Below are positions 9,405 through 16,933 of a stretch of 64,000 nt of DNA, piece by piece. The DNA comes from an uncultured SAR86 cluster bacterium (GTDB lineage: Bacteria > Pseudomonadota > Gammaproteobacteria > Magnimaribacterales > Magnimaribacteraceae): positions 1 to 64,000 of the forward strand of contig CACLAF010000006.1 of the NCBI GenBank assembly GCA_902604855.1, given 5' to 3'. The notes under the pieces are model-generated. The model saw nothing but the letters and a program-made list of their open reading frames with translations. It made no database searches and had not been told where the DNA came from. Within the stretch, counting starts at the first letter, position 1, and every line of letters begins with the position of its first letter. A program made the translations under genes and the position numbers.

Positions 9405-12013
9405 ATAACCTTTGAATCTTCTAGAGAAATAAATTTCTCCCCTTTTTTGAGCTTTAAGATTTCGTTGATAATGAAATTTTGCTCTTCCTGATCCAATTTA
9501 TACCAGTCATTTGGAATTTCCGTTTCTATTTCGCCTACCTTTAAATTCTTTACAAACTTAAACGCTTTCCCAGGCTTTCTTATTTTTATTCCTACTGGTT
9601 GTATAGATTTATCTTCTTTGTGAATGAATCCCAATATTCTTAATGAATTTAAAACATATCTTCTTCCAGAATCTGATTGATAATCTATTGTGTTAGGTTC
9701 GTAATAAGATACTTTGGGACTTGGATCTCTGTCTTCAGGCTTCAGCTTAGTAGCCTTATTGAATCCATCAAATTCAGTATATTCACCAAATCTTCCATTT
9801 TTTAAGGTAATTGGTAAGTTTGTATTAACTTCAGTAAATAATATATTTTCAGCATTGCTTGTGTCTATTAATTCTATAGCTCTATTCAGCCCTATATCTA
9901 GAATAAATTCGTCTTCATCTGGGGTTCCAAAAAGCTTCTTTTCCTCTTCATTTAATGTCCAAACACAAGGTCCATTTACACTTAAGTCTGCATATATGGG
10001 TTTACCCAAATCTGGATGAAGTCCTAAATCTTTTGGAAGTTCTTGATAAGTCTCCCAAGTTGTATTGAATTCAAATGGTTTTTTAGTCCACTTGCATTCC
10101 GAGCAGCCTACAAAGTAACCCCAGGCTCCCGATTTCAAACTAATAGGACTAGAGCATTTTGGACATTCACTTCTATTTTGTCCGGATTCATCTTTTGGGA
10201 ATATTACAGATCCAAGCTCTTCATTAAGTAAGTCTAAAACTTGTCTAGTTTTAAATTCATCCTTATTACCAATCTCTATATCATTAATTTTTCTGTTGAG
10301 GTAGTTTTGGAGCTCTGTCCAAAAAGCATCTAAAACTTCTTCATAATTTTTGTTTCCTGAAGCAACTTCATCTAAATCGGCTTCCATTCGAGCTGTAAAT
10401 TCAGTTTCTATAAAAAATTCCTCAAAAACCCTTTTCAGGTAGGAAGTTAAGACTCTTCCTAAATCAGAAGGGATGATTGACTTTGCTCCATAAGCATATT
10501 TTTTTGTTCTCAATCCCTTAACGATGGTTGCATATGTCGAGGGACGTCCAATACCTTCCTCTTCCATCTTTTTTATCAAAGAAGCTTCTGAGTATCTATT
10601 TGGGGGTGTAGTAAATTTTTGTTCATATTTGTTTGAGATTAAGCTCAGCTCACTCCCTTCCTCGAGACCTTCAGGAAATAATGTCACTTTTTCATCTTCA
10701 GTGCCGGTAAGAATCTCAAAACCTTTAAATATATTCTTTCTGGATGAGGCCCTAAATTCATAATTATTATCTGCTGAAGATATCACCAGAGTTTTTCTCT
10801 CATATTTCGCGACCTCCATCTGACTTGCAACAGTTCTATTCCATATCAAGGTATACAATTTTTCTTCATCTCCGGATAAAACGGCATCTGTCGGGGTCTT
10901 AGAAATATCTGTTGGTCTAATTGCCTCATGTGCTTCTTGAGAATTTTGTACTTTAGATTTATAAATTCGTGGCTCTCTAGAAAGAAAAGTAGAATCATAG
11001 TTTGAAAAAATAAAGTTTCTTATTTCTTGTAACGGGGGCGGGCCTGGATTTTGTTCAGAAAATGGCTCTCCTGTATTGGGAGAAGTGCTAATTGATATAC
11101 CATCGGTTCTAAGATAAGTTATTAGACCTCCTTCATAAAGTTTCTGAGCAGCTTGCATAGTCCTATCAGCTGTAAAGCCTAAGCCACTTGCTGCTGACAT
11201 CTGCAATGTTGAAGTTCTGAATGGTGGTTTTGGACTGCTTGATTGGGCCTTAGAATCTATATTTCTTAATTTAAAACTCTGAGTTTTCAATTCGTTGATC
11301 AGATTATTAACTTCATGCTCATCTTTTAGAGGTTCTTTGTTAATGTTTCTTTCTAAAATTTGAGTTAATTTTGCATCAAATAAGGTCCCTGAAAAATTAA
11401 AACTTGATTCGAAAGGCCAATATTCTTCAGGAGTATGTAAATCTCTTTGATCTTCCTTTTCACAGAGCAGTCTTAGTGTCGGAGATTGTACTCTTCCGGC
11501 AGATTTTGCTCTTGAAACATGTCTCCAAAGCAGTGGAGACACCTTAAAACCAATCAAATGATCTAAGATTCTTCTGGTTAAATAAGCATCTACTAAATCT
11601 TGATCTATTTCTCTCGGTGATTCTATGGCTTTTTTTATTGCAGAAGAGGTTATTTCATTAAAAGTGACCCTTCTTACATCAACATCTTTCGTCAGTTTCT
11701 TACTATCAAAATCGCTAAGCAAATGCCAAGCAATCGCTTCCCCTTCTCTATCCGGGTCTGTTGCCAAGTATAAAAGTTCAGACTCCTTACAAAATTTACG
11801 AAGATCCCTCATTACTTTCTTACCTTTAGTAGAAAATTCCCATTTGAGATTGTTCCAATTAGTAGGATCGACAGCGTTTTCATTATCAGCAAGATCTCTT
11901 ACATGGCCCACGCAGGCTTCAACCTGCCAATCTTTATCTGGAAAGTTAGAATCCAGGTAACCTTTTATTTTTTTTGCTTTTGCTCCCGATTCTACAATTA
12001 CAAGTGATTTCAT
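9401..12013 (-). CDS. topA: DNA topoisomerase I
   Basis: Type IA topoisomerase that relaxes negative supercoils. The 870 residues start with a TOPRIM domain (SLVIVESGAKAKKIKGYL at 3-20, DPDREGEAIAWHL at 86-98). The catalytic tyrosine is Tyr300 in ITYLRTDG, and GRPSTYATI lies at 489-497. One four-cysteine zinc ribbon is visible (Cys617, 620, 637, 640), followed by about 230 residues of C-terminal repeat-like domain. E. coli TopA has three zinc ribbons, so the tail differs in layout. The start aligns with E. coli. It is 66 bases from the pyrD stop. Confidence 0.96.
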   Translation of the reverse strand: MKSLVIVESGAKAKKIKGYLDSNFPDKDWQVEACVGHVRDLADNENAVDPTNWNNLKWEFSTKGKKVMRDLRKFCKESELLYLATDPDREGEAIAWHLLSDFDSKKLTKDVDVRRVTFNEITSSAIKKAIESPREIDQDLVDAYLTRRILDHLIGFKVSPLLWRHVSRAKSAGRVQSPTLRLLCEKEDQRDLHTPEEYWPFESSFNFSGTLFDAKLTQILERNINKEPLKDEHEVNNLINELKTQSFKLRNIDSKAQSSSPKPPFRTSTLQMSAASGLGFTADRTMQAAQKLYEGGLITYLRTDGISISTSPNTGEPFSEQNPGPPPLQEIRNFIFSNYDSTFLSREPRIYKSKVQNSQEAHEAIRPTDISKTPTDAVLSGDEEKLYTLIWNRTVASQMEVAKYERKTLVISSADNNYEFRASSRKNIFKGFEILTGTEDEKVTLFPEGLEEGSELSLISNKYEQKFTTPPNRYSEASLIKKMEEEGIGRPSTYATIVKGLRTKKYAYGAKSIIPSDLGRVLTSYLKRVFEEFFIETEFTARMEADLDEVASGNKNYEEVLDAFWTELQNYLNRKINDIEIGNKDEFKTRQVLDLLNEELGSVIFPKDESGQNRSECPKCSSPISLKSGAWGYFVGCSECKWTKKPFEFNTTWETYQELPKDLGLHPDLGKPIYADLSVNGPCVWTLNEEEKKLFGTPDEDEFILDIGLNRAIELIDTSNAENILFTEVNTNLPITLKNGRFGEYTEFDGFNKATKLKPEDRDPSPKVSYYEPNTIDYQSDSGRRYVLNSLRILGFIHKEDKSIQPVGIKIRKPGKAFKFVKNLKVGEIETEIPNDWYKLDQEEQNFIINEILKLKKGEKFISLEDSKVI

Positions 12014-12039
12014 AATTAATTTAGGCTTGACTCCTTTAC

Positions 12040-12071
12040 AGTATAAAGTTCAAGAACGGGTGGTCTGTCAA
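12040..12071 (-). promoter_or_regulatory. Weak candidate promoter for topA
   Basis: On the minus strand a perfect TTGACA (12066-12071) is followed by TATACT (12040-12045), but the spacer is 20 bases, longer than the usual 16-18. It lies in the only gap between pyrD and topA. The long spacer makes it doubtful, although topA promoters are known to respond to supercoiling. Confidence 0.25.
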
Positions 12072-12079
12072 GTGTTTCT

Positions 12080-13108
12080 TTAAATGAGTTCGTTTTTAAG
12101 TATATCTTTTATGAGTTTCGGGCCCTCAAAAATAAATCCTGTATATACTTGCACTAAGTCAGCACCTGCATTGATTTTATCAAGATAATCCGATGCTGAC
12201 ATAACACCTCCAGATGCAATTATTGGTATTCTATTGCCAACAATATTTTTTATGAATATAAGTTTTTCTGTGGCTTTGTCTCTTAGAGGTAAGCCACTAA
12301 GACCGCCGTAACCATTCTTGTCAGCATGATTAATAGTAGTGTTACTTGAGATAATTCCATCAATTTGGCAATCGATAATACAATTACATATTTCTTCTAA
12401 TTCTTGTTTAGTTTCATCGGGACTTATCTTGATGAATATAGGAACATAGTTAAAAGATTTTGATAGTAGGTTTTGTTTTTCCTTTATCTTAAGAATAAGG
12501 TCTTTTAAAAATTCTTTGTTACTTAGCTCTCTCAACTCTGTAGTGTTTGGCGAGGAGATATTTATCGCAATGTAATTAGAATATTGATAAACCTTTTCCA
12601 TGCAAAAAAGATAGTCTTGATAAGCATGTTCATTAGGTGTGTCAAAATTCTTACCTATACTCACTCCTATTGGTATAGTTGAATTTCTTTTTTTTAAATT
12701 CTCTACAAGAGACTCAACACCTTTGTTATTAAAACCTAACCTATTAAGCAAGGATTTATCTTTTCTGTTTCTAAATAACCTAGGTTTTGGATTTCCTGCT
12801 TGTTTGACGGGTGTTACTGTTCCAACTTCAATGAAGCCCACTCCAAGCGCGGCTAAACAATCAATATATTCTCCATCTTTATCGAGTCCTGCTGCTATGC
12901 CCAGTTTATTTTTATAATTCTTAAAATTGTTCAAAGATAGATTTTTAGAATCTTTGCTTATTTTTTTTGTTTTTCCATCACTAGATTTGGTTAATATTTT
13001 TAAAAGGCCTGTCGAATAAGCAACTTTTAGCCCATTTAGTGCTAAAAAATGAGAAAGCTCACTTGGAAGATAGTGAAATATTCTTGTAAAAAAGCTTAAT
13101 AGAAACAT
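12080..13108 (-). CDS. pyrD: Dihydroorotate dehydrogenase (quinone), class 2
   Basis: PyrD oxidises dihydroorotate to orotate at the inner membrane face and passes electrons to quinone. I choose ATG 13108 (342 residues). It is preceded by AAGG six bases upstream and aligns with the E. coli N-terminus (FHYLPSELSH against the LFQLDPERAH region); the ATG at 13129 lacks a good ribosome site. Counting from the 13108 start, AAGLDKDGE lies at 72-80. EVGTVTPVKQAGNPKPRLFR, the active-site serine region ISSPNTTELR, and IASGGVMSASDYL follow. The N-terminal helices are the membrane/quinone tunnel typical of class 2. Confidence 0.95.
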   Translation of the reverse strand: MFLLSFFTRIFHYLPSELSHFLALNGLKVAYSTGLLKILTKSSDGKTKKISKDSKNLSLNNFKNYKNKLGIAAGLDKDGEYIDCLAALGVGFIEVGTVTPVKQAGNPKPRLFRNRKDKSLLNRLGFNNKGVESLVENLKKRNSTIPIGVSIGKNFDTPNEHAYQDYLFCMEKVYQYSNYIAINISSPNTTELRELSNKEFLKDLILKIKEKQNLLSKSFNYVPIFIKISPDETKQELEEICNCIIDCQIDGIISSNTTINHADKNGYGGLSGLPLRDKATEKLIFIKNIVGNRIPIIASGGVMSASDYLDKINAGADLVQVYTGFIFEGPKLIKDILKNELI

Positions 13109-13197
13109 TAAATACCTTGTATGCTCCATTCTATATTAACTTCGTACAAAAAAGTTTGATCATAGTGCAAAATTCAAAAAAAAACAGGTATTTTAGT

Positions 13198-13215
13198 TTG
13201 GCATAAAAATTGCAT
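13198..13215 (+). promoter_or_regulatory. Candidate sigma-54 (RpoN) promoter
   Basis: TTGGCATAAAAATTGCAT matches the -24/-12 pattern YTGGCAcgrNNNTTGCW: GG at 13200-13201 and GC at 13212-13213 are exactly 12 bases apart. Only the two positions after GGCA deviate. Transcription would begin near 13225, just before the Shine-Dalgarno of the small ORF at 13243. The geometry of promoter, ribosome site and start is coherent, but rpoN and an activator gene are not in this window. Confidence 0.65.
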
Positions 13216-13242
13216 TTTTTCATAATTAAGGGAGAAATTTCT

Positions 13243-13338
13243 ATGCGTAAAAAAAAATTAAAGTTGACACAAAGACACGAATTGACTTTAAATACGCAAG
13301 TAGTTCCCAATCCCTACAAAAATTGGACCAAAAATTAA
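13243..13338 (+). CDS. 31-residue basic peptide ORF upstream of the GfcA-like gene
   Basis: ATG at 13243 is preceded by a good ribosome site (GGGAG at 13231-13235, seven bases away) and encodes 31 residues, starting MRKKKLKLTQ and ending NPYKNWTKN, before TAA at 13336. The peptide is strongly basic with no membrane segment or signal peptide. The next gene starts 17 bases after the stop and has a weaker ribosome site, so the small ORF could couple or tune its translation. It could equally be a non-conserved leader ORF. I do not recognise a family. Confidence 0.5.
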   Translation: MRKKKLKLTQRHELTLNTQVVPNPYKNWTKN

Positions 13339-13355
13339 TTAAAATGGGTTTTAAA

Positions 13356-14126
13356 ATGAAAAAGATTTCAAACAATATTTTTGCTGCTTTTACGAGTCTA
13401 GCAATACTTTTAGTTCCGCAACTTGTAAATGCAGAAACTGAAACTGCCGGTGCAGGATCGGGTGGAGCTGCTGGTGAGGCTGCTGTTAACACTGCTATAG
13501 GAGGCGTTAGTGCTGGAACAATTGCGGCTGTGGTAGCTATTGCTGCTGCTGCTGCAGCTATATCCGATAGCGGTTCGGGAGGCGGAGCCATAACACCGGA
13601 ACCAGTAGTTGAAGACACAACACCAGTTGAAGAAGATACAACTAGTGATGAGCCAACCATTGAAGAATACGTTACAGAAATAGTCATCGACATACCTGGT
13701 TCAGCCTCTTCTACTACTGCAGGTGCGACAGCAACCAGAACAACTGGTGCTACTGCTACAAGAACAACCGGTGCTACTGCTACTAGAACAACCGGTGCTA
13801 CTGCTACAAGAACAACTGGTGCTACTGCTACTAGAACAACTGGTGCTACTGCAACTAGAACAACCTCTGCTACAACTACTTCATCGCAAGGTGGTGCAGC
13901 TGGTGCTACGGTAGGAACAAGTGCTGGTGGAGACCTATACAATGTCATAGAAACCTTCGATGTTGAGGAAACATATGATGTAGTAGAAACCTATGACGTA
14001 GTCGAAGAATACGACGTCAAAGAGACTTATGATGTAGAAGAAGAATACACAAAAACCGTGACTATTCCTGCTGTTGCAGCCTCAACAGCTACTGCAACAG
14101 CTACAGCTACTAGAGAGTCAAACTAG
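13356..14126 (+). CDS. GfcA/YjbE-like exported Ala/Thr-rich repeat protein
   Basis: The protein begins MKKISNNIFAAF and has a clear signal peptide ending near LVNA-ETE (about 25-27). The frame is open further upstream to a TTG at 13323, but ATG 13356 gives the better exported protein, of 256 residues. A small-residue segment (GGVSAGTIAAVVAIAAAAAA, then ISDSGSGGG) closely resembles E. coli GfcA and YjbE, small exported proteins encoded with group 4 capsule/Yjb exopolysaccharide genes. Then come six copies of GATATRTT and an acidic tail repeating ETYDV-like units. It faces the yjbF-yjbH-export operon. The role in exopolysaccharide assembly is inferred from this neighbourhood. Confidence 0.7.
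   Translation: MKKISNNIFAAFTSLAILLVPQLVNAETETAGAGSGGAAGEAAVNTAIGGVSAGTIAAVVAIAAAAAAISDSGSGGGAITPEPVVEDTTPVEEDTTSDEPTIEEYVTEIVIDIPGSASSTTAGATATRTTGATATRTTGATATRTTGATATRTTGATATRTTGATATRTTSATTTSSQGGAAGATVGTSAGGDLYNVIETFDVEETYDVVETYDVVEEYDVKETYDVEEEYTKTVTIPAVAASTATATATATRESN
13722..13865 (+). repeat. Six tandem 24-bp repeats inside the GfcA-like gene
   Basis: Six consecutive 24-bp units beginning GGTGC encode GATATRTT each time; they differ only at synonymous positions. A degenerate partial unit (SATTTSS) follows. The unit is in frame, so gain or loss of copies would change protein length without a frameshift. Codon divergence between copies shows they are not all recent duplicates. Confidence 0.95.
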
Positions 14127-14142
14127 TATAATTTTTTTTAAT

Positions 14143-14169
14143 AAAAGCCCCGTTCATCGGGGCTTTTTT
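14143..14169. terminator. Bidirectional intrinsic terminator
   Basis: A nine-base stem (AAAAGCCCC at 14143-14151, GGGGCTTTT at 14159-14167) with a seven-base loop is followed by T residues on the plus strand and preceded by an A/T run that serves the minus strand. It separates the convergent GfcA-like gene from the yjbF-like gene, whose stop codon lies within the hairpin. Confidence 0.9.
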
Positions 14170-14813
14170 GCTATTTCAAAATGAATTTCTGGCAATCTTG
14201 GAGATATATATTGACTAGATTTCCAAACATAATTTGTTTCATCTAACCAATATCTATTGGTACGATGCCATCCTATCTCATGAGAGTCAATTTTCTCTTC
14301 TACCAGCCTAAAAGTCTTATCACCGAAGACTGTTTTAACGACATCTTTACCCTTATAAGTATATGTTGATTTAACTTTAAGATTATTTAACGTTGGTAAA
14401 CTATAAGAATTGTAAGAAATATATTCCAAGTTATTTTTCACCTTATTATTCCAATCTCCAGAAGTTGTTATTTTTTCCTTAAGATTATTTGGTAGTCCAG
14501 AAGTTGCAACTATCTTTCCGTTATTGATTACTAAATATACGCCGTCAGCACTAACCCAGGTAAAATTATCATTATTGATACTTTCAAGTATCAATAGAGC
14601 CGAGGGTCCTTTACCGATTTTTACAACCATCGAGGCATAAGGGATATTTTTGATTAACTCGGGATCAATACCCTTATCGTTTTCAAATAAAAGCTTACTG
14701 ATAGAGCTAAATGCTTCAATATAACCAGGAGCAATTCTGTTCGAATCGATAGAGGCGCAAGCAGCTGTCAAAGCTAGAATAAAAATTGAAATGATTATTT
14801 TCATATTAATCAA
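14154..14813 (-). CDS. YjbF/GfcB family outer-membrane lipoprotein
   Basis: A 219-residue lipoprotein of the YjbF/GfcB family associated with exopolysaccharide or group 4 capsule export. The lipobox LTAAC places the lipidated Cys near residue 19 (18 if the M4 start is used). Family landmarks are IPYASMVVKIGKGPSALLIL, the FTWVSADGVYLVINNGKIV block and the C-terminal HRTNRYWLDE...VWKSSQYISPRLP. The start overlaps the yjbH-like gene end by eight bases. The last codons run into the terminator hairpin. The exact biochemical role of the family is not known. Confidence 0.88.
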   Translation of the reverse strand: MINMKIIISIFILALTAACASIDSNRIAPGYIEAFSSISKLLFENDKGIDPELIKNIPYASMVVKIGKGPSALLILESINNDNFTWVSADGVYLVINNGKIVATSGLPNNLKEKITTSGDWNNKVKNNLEYISYNSYSLPTLNNLKVKSTYTYKGKDVVKTVFGDKTFRLVEEKIDSHEIGWHRTNRYWLDETNYVWKSSQYISPRLPEIHFEIAKKPR

Positions 14814-16926
14814 TTATCTTATCCCAGTCTCGAATAATTGATGACGAACTTGAATCACCGAGAATACCAATGAGTGAATTATGTTTATTTAAAATTGCAC
14901 CTCCATCTTTTGTTAAAGGATGAAGGCCAAATGAAATAACCCCCGATCTGAAGTCAGAATAGAATAACTGTGTTGGAACAGATATATAGAAGCCTTTGTC
15001 AAAGCTACCTTCGCCAAATTCCTCAGCAGAAAGATCTGTTTTAGTTGCAAAGATCCCAAGTGTAAAACCAGATTTAAACCTTCGTGATAAATCTAAGGTT
15101 GCACCTTTGTCTCCAGCTAAGTATTTACCGACTAAAATTTGAGAGCGTATTTGATAAGGCATATCAAAATAAAATCCTAAATGACCAGTGGTAGTGGAGT
15201 ACTCTTTAAAAGAAAATAATTGATTATAAGCTCTCTGTTTTACTTTATGTGCTGATAATCCAATAGAATATTTTTTATTGAAAGGACGGTATAGGATTTC
15301 ACCACCCACACCCCCAAACATTTCTTCTAGATAACCCAGATCCAACCTAGTAAAGATATCTTTAAATGGTGAACCAAAGTACTCTAGTTGCATTCTTTGT
15401 ATATTATTTTTTCCTTCTGATAGATAATCTTGAATGTCACTTCGTACGTGTGGAATTTGGCTAGAACTTGCATTATTAAAACCTTTAAATGTATCGTAGA
15501 TATTTATTCCAAAGGAGGTGTATAAAGACAAATTTCTTCTAAATTTAATGGTTGTATCTGTCTTCCATAGCAACTGTCCAAGATAAAAACCTTCTGGACC
15601 TCCAATCTGATGTTTGATCGCTGGGGACATGGTCCAACTGAATTCTGGAAAAGAAATACTTGGCATAAAGGAAGCTTCTTCATAAAGAGGTTTTGAATTA
15701 TTAGAATCTAAACTACTTAGCTTCAGAAGCTCATTAGAACTCATAACTCCAATATCTGATTTTTCAAAATATTCTTTTCCGAATGTTACTCTTGCTACTT
15801 CAAAATCTCCATTCATAGCATGAATGTTTATTTTCTCGACTTTGTCAGGTGAAAGAGCAGAAACAATTCTTGCTGTTCGGCCAATGGGTCGAGATAATGA
15901 AAAAAATCTTGAAGATGCAATTGCGACATCAACTTCATTCTCCTTCAAATTTGCAGCTTGAATATATATATTTTCGTCTCTTAAGCTCAGATTTAGAGAT
16001 CTATAGAAAATATTATTATCTTCTTTTATCTTGTTTTTTTGGTCTTTATTCAGAGATTGAACTCTTTTGGGCCTAGGTTTTGGGATAGTATCTTTAAGAA
16101 AGTTCCCTTTTAACTTAAAAGCTACACGAAATTTAGAACCTCGTTCGAAAGATGAAGAAAAACTTAGGTTTTCTGAAAAAGAGAAGTCAAATCCGATATT
16201 AAATCTACTCTTTAAATCATCGACGATATTCCTTTCATCTGGATTAGATGTATCATATTCAAGCTTAAGCCTTAAACCTGTCCTAGGTAAATCATACTCA
16301 ATTCCTCCAAATATAGCAGTTTTACCTGAAAACCAGTTTTTAAAAGAAAATGTGCCCCCTTGACCAAAAGCTTCATTTCTAAATTTATAACGATCATCAA
16401 TTGAATTTAAGGGATTAGAAAAATTATTATCTGTTCCCAAAATACCCCAACCAAGTCCTAAAGATAAATCTAAGTTTCCAAATTTCTTAGAACCAACAAG
16501 ATACTCTGATGAAAATAGTCCAGTACCAGCTACATCTCTTAATCCCAAGGAAACCGCCGGTAAGTAATAAGTCTCTGACATAATTAAAGCTTTTAAGTCA
16601 AAGCCCTTATCTTTAAGACTTTGATTGCCACTGTATGCTGATGGACCATAATTCTGATTCTTTACCTCTGCATACCTGTAAGTTGCTTCAAGCCAACTAA
16701 AAGGAGTAGCTGTTAGCGAAGTAAATTCATGAGGATACGACGCAGAAAGGTTGAATCTTAAACTTGCCTCGGGCATCATTCTTGCGTTGGGTATTTCTAT
16801 TATTCCCGTATTACCATAGTTAGAAGCTGATGGAAGTACCTTGAAAGGGTAATAATCTTCAATTGCTGAAAAAAGATTTGCACTAACTAAACAAATACCC
16901 AGCAGCCACGACTTTGGCTTTGACAT
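14806..16926 (-). CDS. YjbH/GfcD family outer-membrane beta-barrel protein
   Basis: At 706 residues this matches the YjbH/GfcD family, predicted outer-membrane barrels needed for exopolysaccharide or group 4 capsule surface assembly. A signal peptide (about 1-20) is followed by NYGNTGIIEIPNARMMPEASL (the characteristic first strands) and by alternating aromatic-rich strands throughout. YLGYLEEMFGGVGGEILYRP-like text near the C-terminal third (residues about 530-550) is typical of the family. It is seven bases downstream of the export gene. No separate GfcC-like gene is present in this operon. Confidence 0.88.
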   Translation of the reverse strand: MSKPKSWLLGICLVSANLFSAIEDYYPFKVLPSASNYGNTGIIEIPNARMMPEASLRFNLSASYPHEFTSLTATPFSWLEATYRYAEVKNQNYGPSAYSGNQSLKDKGFDLKALIMSETYYLPAVSLGLRDVAGTGLFSSEYLVGSKKFGNLDLSLGLGWGILGTDNNFSNPLNSIDDRYKFRNEAFGQGGTFSFKNWFSGKTAIFGGIEYDLPRTGLRLKLEYDTSNPDERNIVDDLKSRFNIGFDFSFSENLSFSSSFERGSKFRVAFKLKGNFLKDTIPKPRPKRVQSLNKDQKNKIKEDNNIFYRSLNLSLRDENIYIQAANLKENEVDVAIASSRFFSLSRPIGRTARIVSALSPDKVEKINIHAMNGDFEVARVTFGKEYFEKSDIGVMSSNELLKLSSLDSNNSKPLYEEASFMPSISFPEFSWTMSPAIKHQIGGPEGFYLGQLLWKTDTTIKFRRNLSLYTSFGINIYDTFKGFNNASSSQIPHVRSDIQDYLSEGKNNIQRMQLEYFGSPFKDIFTRLDLGYLEEMFGGVGGEILYRPFNKKYSIGLSAHKVKQRAYNQLFSFKEYSTTTGHLGFYFDMPYQIRSQILVGKYLAGDKGATLDLSRRFKSGFTLGIFATKTDLSAEEFGEGSFDKGFYISVPTQLFYSDFRSGVISFGLHPLTKDGGAILNKHNSLIGILGDSSSSSIIRDWDKIID

Positions 16927-16933
16927 TGATTAC

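Noticed and set aside
13722-13865. Evenly spaced repeats resembling a CRISPR array
   Set aside because: The units are contiguous with no spacers, are in frame within a coding sequence and encode the same peptide. No cas genes are nearby.
13241-13948. 235-residue open frame on the minus strand with Val/Ala/Pro repeats
   Set aside because: It is the antisense of the GfcA-like repeat region; the tandem repeats keep the opposite frame open. No ribosome site or signal peptide, and the plus-strand gene is well supported.
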